Below, piece by piece: positions 60,276-64,000 of a DNA stretch of 64,000 bases (its first letter is position 1; every line of letters starts with the position of its first letter). Origin of the DNA: Pyxidicoccus trucidator (GTDB lineage: Bacteria; Myxococcota; Myxococcia; Myxococcales; Myxococcaceae); the NCBI RefSeq assembly GCF_010894435.1, contig NZ_JAAIXZ010000009.1:353342-417341 (forward strand), written 5' to 3'. Made by a program: the position numbers and the translations under genes. The notes below the pieces were generated by a model. That model ran no database searches and was not told the origin of the DNA. It worked only from the letters and a program-made list of their open reading frames with translations.

Positions 60276-62582
60276 TCACTCGTTGTACAGAGGGAGGTCC
60301 GCCAGTCGAATCTGGATCTTCGTCACCTCGCCCGGCTTGATGGGCGCGGACAGGAGCCTGCTCGCCGCCTCCGCGTCCGTGGGGTCGACCACGCGCAGGC
60401 GGTACGTGCCCACCGGGAGCGGGAACTTCTGCAGAGGGGTGGTGCCCAGGTGGGTGGCCCCGTCGAACACCGCCGCGCGAGGCACGGTGTAGAGGGTAAT
60501 CCACCCGAGCCCGGCCTTCGCCGCGCCCTTGGCCGTGCTGGTGTCCAGCACCTCGCCCATGCCATCCGGGTCCTGCGTCACCGTGGTGACGGGCTCGGGG
60601 ACCTTGGCCTGCTCAGCCGGAGTGCCCTTGCGCTTCGCCGTCTTGCTCGTGTCGGTGCCGGAGGGCTCCTTCTTCGAGGCGGCGGCCCAGTTGGCGGGAG
60701 AGGTTCCGTCCTTGCCCTTGCGCCCGGGCGTGGCCCGTGTGCCCGAGGCAGTCCCCGCGCGGGGCTCCTCGCCCTCGTCGGTGGCGGCGGCCGTGCCGTC
60801 CGTGGGGGCCTCGGCGACAGGCGTGGGCTCAGGCTCGGCCGGGGCTGTCGGGAAGCCCGGCGGAGGGCCGGCCTTCTGCGGCGGAGGCCAGGGCGCGTTG
60901 GCGGGGTCCACCGGGGGCGCGGGGTCCAGTTCCGCCTTCACCCAGGCCTTCGCGGACTCGTAGGCGGGGACGAACTGCGCGCGGATGGTGGGCTTCGTCG
61001 CCAGCCAGCCCAGGCCCCCGAGCAGCGCCAGGAGGAACAGCCGCCCCACCCAGCGCGAGGCCGAGCGCGCGGCGGGAGTCTCCACCGGGGTGTCGGTGCG
61101 GGCGGACGGACGCGCCGTGGGGCGTGCGCCAGGGCGCGGGGGCCTCACGCGGAAGCGCGACGTCTCCAGGTCGCTCGGCTCGTCGAAGGTCTCGGGGGTC
61201 TCCGGCTCGGCGGCGACCTGCCGGGGCGGAGGCCGGGGCCGGGGCGTGCGGGAGACCTGCGCCGGGTCCTGCCCCGGCCGGGGCCGGGGCGTGACGGGCG
61301 CGGCGCCAGCCACGGGCGCCTCGGTGGGGCGGCGCTGCGGCACCGGCTTGGGGCCACTGCCACTCGACGGGGCGACACGCGTGGCCGCGGCCGATTCGGT
61401 GGGACGGCGCTGCGGCACCGGCTTGGGGCCGCTGCCGGCCCGGGTGGGCGTGGCGCTCTCGGTGGGAGTGGAGGGGGCCAGCCGGGCCCGCTTCGCCGGC
61501 ACCTGCGCGGTGAGCGCCTGGTCCCCGCTACCATCGTCGGCCTGGAGGGCGCCCGCGACCTCGCTCACGCGCGCGTCCTCCGCGCTGCTCGCGAGCTCCA
61601 GCAGGGTGCGCGTCTTCTGCCGCTTCTCGGCGAACATGTCGCCCATCACCGCGGTGATGCCGTCCTCGTCGAACAGCTCCGGGCCGAGCGCGGCCTCGAT
61701 GGCGCGCGCCATCTCCCGGCCGCTGGTGAAGCGCTGGGACGCGTCCCGAGCGAGGGCGCGCAGGGCCACCGCTTCGAGGGCCTCCGGCACGTCCGGGTTG
61801 ATGGACCGGGGGGCGGGGATGTCGCCCTCCACGATCTGCAGCATCACCGCGGCCTCGTGGGGGCCGGTGAAGAGCCGCTGGCCGACGAGCATCTCGTGGA
61901 GCATGACGCCCACGGAGAACAAGTCGCTGCGGCCGTCGAGGGCCGTGTTCCGCACCTGCTCCGGGGACATGTAGCCGCTGGTCCCCTTCACCATGCCCAC
62001 CTGGGTGCGCCCCAGCCGCCCGCGGGCCTTGGCGATGCCGAAGTCGATCACCTTCACGACGCCGTCGTAGGTGAGCATCACGTTCTTCGGCGACACGTCG
62101 CGGTGCACCACCACCGCGGGCCGGCCCGAGGGGTCCGTGAAGTGGTGCGCGTAGTGCAGGCCCAGGCAGGCGTCGCGGATGACGCGCCCGATGAAGCCCA
62201 TGGGCAGCGCGTAGCCCTGGCGGGTGGAGGCCTTCACCACCTGCTCGAGGTTCTGCCCCGGCAGGAACTCCATGGCGAGGTACAGCTCGCCGCCCTCCTC
62301 GCCCAGGTCGAACACCTGCCCGATGTTCGCGTGCGAGAAGGCCGCGGTGATGCGCGCCTCATCCAGGAACATCTTGACGAACTGCTCGTCCTTCTTGATG
62401 TCCGGGAGGATCTGCTTCACCGCGACGAACTTGCGAAAGCCACCCGGTCCCGAGGTGAACGCAAGGAACAGCTCCGCCATGCCGCCCATCGAGAGGCGGG
62501 TGAGGATCTCATACTTTCCGATGCGCCTCCCCCTATCGGGATCATCTCCGGCGCCACCCTGCATGGCCATTCGGGCGCGCAT
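60276..62582 (-). CDS. Ser/Thr protein kinase with PEGA domain
   Basis: A 768-aa transmembrane eukaryotic-like kinase. The kinase domain is at ~24-290: glycine-loop LSMGGMAELFLA, Lys56 in VAVKQILP, the catalytic HRDVSPKNVML, DFGIAKA and the APE-like GYMSPEQVRN. A long Pro/Ala-rich juxtamembrane linker follows with two near-identical repeats (SGPKPVPQRRPTE). One membrane segment (VGRLFLLALLGGLGWLA) lies near ~525. The extracytoplasmic C-terminus ends in a PEGA domain (GWITLYTVPRAAVFDGATHLGTTPL). The start at 62582 has GGGGGA upstream. It may supply the phosphothreonines read by the FHA proteins at 45,968-53,174, but that is inference. Confidence 0.93.
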   Translation of the reverse strand: MRARMAMQGGAGDDPDRGRRIGKYEILTRLSMGGMAELFLAFTSGPGGFRKFVAVKQILPDIKKDEQFVKMFLDEARITAAFSHANIGQVFDLGEEGGELYLAMEFLPGQNLEQVVKASTRQGYALPMGFIGRVIRDACLGLHYAHHFTDPSGRPAVVVHRDVSPKNVMLTYDGVVKVIDFGIAKARGRLGRTQVGMVKGTSGYMSPEQVRNTALDGRSDLFSVGVMLHEMLVGQRLFTGPHEAAVMLQIVEGDIPAPRSINPDVPEALEAVALRALARDASQRFTSGREMARAIEAALGPELFDEDGITAVMGDMFAEKRQKTRTLLELASSAEDARVSEVAGALQADDGSGDQALTAQVPAKRARLAPSTPTESATPTRAGSGPKPVPQRRPTESAAATRVAPSSGSGPKPVPQRRPTEAPVAGAAPVTPRPRPGQDPAQVSRTPRPRPPPRQVAAEPETPETFDEPSDLETSRFRVRPPRPGARPTARPSARTDTPVETPAARSASRWVGRLFLLALLGGLGWLATKPTIRAQFVPAYESAKAWVKAELDPAPPVDPANAPWPPPQKAGPPPGFPTAPAEPEPTPVAEAPTDGTAAATDEGEEPRAGTASGTRATPGRKGKDGTSPANWAAASKKEPSGTDTSKTAKRKGTPAEQAKVPEPVTTVTQDPDGMGEVLDTSTAKGAAKAGLGWITLYTVPRAAVFDGATHLGTTPLQKFPLPVGTYRLRVVDPTDAEAASRLLSAPIKPGEVTKIQIRLADLPLYNE

Positions 62583-62886
62583 GTTATCCCCCTGGGCCCT
62601 CCGCGCCAATGCTCCTCCCCGAGAAAGGCACCCGCCTGGCCCTGAAAAGCGAGGACTTACGAGTTGCCGGGCAGTGGCTCCGGTGACGGAACGTTCCTTC
62701 CGTCGCGCGCCGCCGGGCGGATCAGCGCCGTCGGGTTCGAGCGCTCCGCGAGGCGCCCGGAGTCTTCTGGCACCGGATGGACAGTTGTTGGAGCGCTGTG
62801 GGATATTTTACAGCCTGGAATTTTCCATCCGGCTCAAGCAGTCCGGTTGACCGCTTTCTCGCTGTCGCTTCGGCCCGAGCCTCCAC
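62583..62886. other. Divergent intergenic region between kinase and LysM-like gene
   Basis: A 304-bp gap. It has a perfect 10-bp palindrome GGAACGTTCC (62688-62697) and an AT-rich patch with TATTTT at 62804-62809 that could be a -10 element for the + strand gene, although no good -35 lies at the proper distance. I see no ORF of its own. Confidence 0.45.
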
Positions 62887-63852
62887 ATGCTCCTCCATCA
62901 ACGCCTGAGAGAAGGGCAGCGCGAGTATCTCCTGCTCGCATTGCATGACCCGCTCCCCGAGGGTTGCCAGGCCCTGGAGGCTGGCCGGGGGTGGACGCTG
63001 GAGCGGCGGCTGCGGCAGCTCGCGCAGGACGAGTCGAACCTGAGGACGCTGAGCACGCTCGTGCAGGTCCATGGCGCCCTCGGACGGCACGCGCTGCGGA
63101 CCTCCGAGGACGTGGTGAAGCAGGCGGCCACCCTGCTCTCCTTCGGGCACCTGCGGCTGGCCCTCGCGCCCCCGCCCGAGCGCTACGGGGCGCCCGCCTT
63201 CCCGGAAGAAGTGCCGAAGCAGGAGCCGCCCGTCACGCCCCAGGAGGACCTCACGCTGCGCTTGCAGGTGGTGGACGACGTCTCCGACGGCCCCATCTCC
63301 GGCATCAAGCTGCGCATCCTGCTCGCGGACGACACCGAGAAGGAGGCCACCACCGACGCGGACGGCAACGTCACGCTGGAGAAGGTGCCGAAGGGGACCT
63401 TCAACGTGCTCTCCGTCGTCGACGACGCCACGCTGAGCAACAGCGTGGCGCTGGTGCGGACCGGCGGACCGTGGTCCGGACAGAAACCCTCGAAGGCGGG
63501 GACGAAGTCGAAGGCGACGTCGCAGCGCGTGCTGGTGAAGGTGACCGAGCACCGGGTCATCGACGGCGAGAGCCTGGACAGCGTCGCGGAGATGTACGGC
63601 CTCACGGAGGATGCGCTCGCGCAGTTCAACTGGGGAACGACGGACGCGGACAAGGTCCAGCAGCGGCTGGCGGTCTCCGTGGGCTGCACGCTCAAGGACA
63701 AGGCTGGCAAGCTCGTGTTCAGCCGCGACGACGACCCCGGCATCCTCTATGTCCCCCGCCCCGTGGCCATGACCGGGCTGGCGGTGGAGCAGAGCCACAT
63801 CCTCCGCGTGGGCCGGGCTCGCAAGCCGCAGCCGTTCAGCTTCTCGGTGTGA
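62887..63852 (+). CDS. LysM-like domain protein
   Basis: A 321-aa protein without signal peptide or membrane segment. Residues ~1-110 are helical and unrecognised. Residues ~115-185 are an Ig/carboxypeptidase-regulatory-like beta domain (LTLRLQVVDDVSDGPISGIKLRILLADDTEKEATTDADGNVTLEKVPKG). Residues ~210-260 resemble LysM (VTEHRVIDGESLDSVAEMYGLTEDALAQFNW). Proteins of this composition occur beside contractile-injection or T6SS-like genes and spike/PAAR loci, where LysM-like modules act in tail assembly. Nothing else in the window confirms that. A possible next gene starts 118 bp later. Confidence 0.72.
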   Translation: MLLHQRLREGQREYLLLALHDPLPEGCQALEAGRGWTLERRLRQLAQDESNLRTLSTLVQVHGALGRHALRTSEDVVKQAATLLSFGHLRLALAPPPERYGAPAFPEEVPKQEPPVTPQEDLTLRLQVVDDVSDGPISGIKLRILLADDTEKEATTDADGNVTLEKVPKGTFNVLSVVDDATLSNSVALVRTGGPWSGQKPSKAGTKSKATSQRVLVKVTEHRVIDGESLDSVAEMYGLTEDALAQFNWGTTDADKVQQRLAVSVGCTLKDKAGKLVFSRDDDPGILYVPRPVAMTGLAVEQSHILRVGRARKPQPFSFSV

Positions 63853-63970
63853 GCCCGGAATGCCGTGGGCGGGACGGCGAAAAGCCGCCCGCCTGGAGGC
63901 ACTTCGCGGAGCTCAAGGGCGGAGGGAGGAAGCCGCAGGGACGTAGAATCGCGCCGGGCGGGGGATTCGC

Positions 63971-64000
63971 ATGGAGAGGCTGACGCACAGGACCTGGGAT
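63971..64000 (+). CDS. Start of a further gene, truncated by window edge
   Basis: An ATG at 63971 is followed by nine open codons (MERLTHRTWD) to the window end. It is co-directional with the LysM-like gene. Too little sequence is present to identify it, and it may not be a real start. Confidence 0.3.
   Translation, partial: MERLTHRTWD

Noticed and set aside
62769..62790. TGGCAC near 62769 as a sigma-54 promoter
   Set aside because: No GC doublet/TTGC element at the required spacing downstream.

Overview
The window is about 70% GC, gene-dense and full of families typical of the Myxococcaceae/Archangiaceae: an AgmX/PglI-type protein, a PEGA-domain Ser/Thr kinase, several FHA proteins, a modular NRPS-PKS locus, and many lipoproteins. 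The source is almost certainly a fruiting myxobacterium of the Myxococcus/Corallococcus/Pyxidicoccus type. Genus is inferred from gene content, not from a marker.

Layout. 1-11,800 holds ordinary and accessory genes: the C-terminal part of a prolyl oligopeptidase, the K+ transporter kup, an AlkZ-like winged-helix protein, a PLP-dependent D-amino-acid lyase-like enzyme, a fusion of a macro-like domain to a TIR-like/deoxyribosyltransferase-like domain, a styrene-monooxygenase-like flavoprotein, panE, an AgmX-type lipoprotein, a DUF4105 protein and a CHRD lipoprotein. 11,799-12,092 is a comparatively AT-rich regulatory region dense in inverted repeats. 12,093-35,588 is a biosynthetic cluster, all on the + strand: a hydroxymandelate-synthase-type dioxygenase, a FAAL-ACP-C-A-PCP protein whose glycine-type A domain is split by a luciferase-like monooxygenase, three KS-AT-KR-ACP polyketide synthases, a glycosyltransferase lying between PKS 2 and PKS 3, and an MbtH-like protein. 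A convergent LuxR-type regulator follows.

36,982-42,875 holds an RDD/SpoIIM membrane pair, a J-domain protein, a HEAT-repeat protein, a DivIVA-like protein, a YggU protein, a metallopeptidase and an unknown protein. 42,896-43,196 holds a candidate structured RNA and a strong terminator. 43,205-53,174 runs on the minus strand: polA (proofreading motifs lost), then a Tad/Flp-type secretion set (FHA-TPR protein, FHA-CpaF ATPase, CpaC secretin, prepilin peptidase) and a ribbon-helix-helix-like FHA protein. 53,238-62,582 carries two overlapping beta-propeller lipoproteins, glyS-glyQ and a PEGA Ser/Thr kinase. The right edge has a LysM-like protein and the first codons of another gene.

The most unusual content is the biosynthetic cluster. 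One A domain with a glycine code carries an internal oxygenase. The KR of PKS 2 has lost its catalytic Tyr and Asn. The AT of PKS 3 has lost its nucleophile and much of its core. No thioesterase is visible. The glycosyltransferase ends in a basic tail resembling the C-terminus of the NRPS. Together these predict an N-acyl-glycine (possibly alpha-hydroxylated) polyketide glycoside made by a partly decayed, possibly cross-complementing assembly line.
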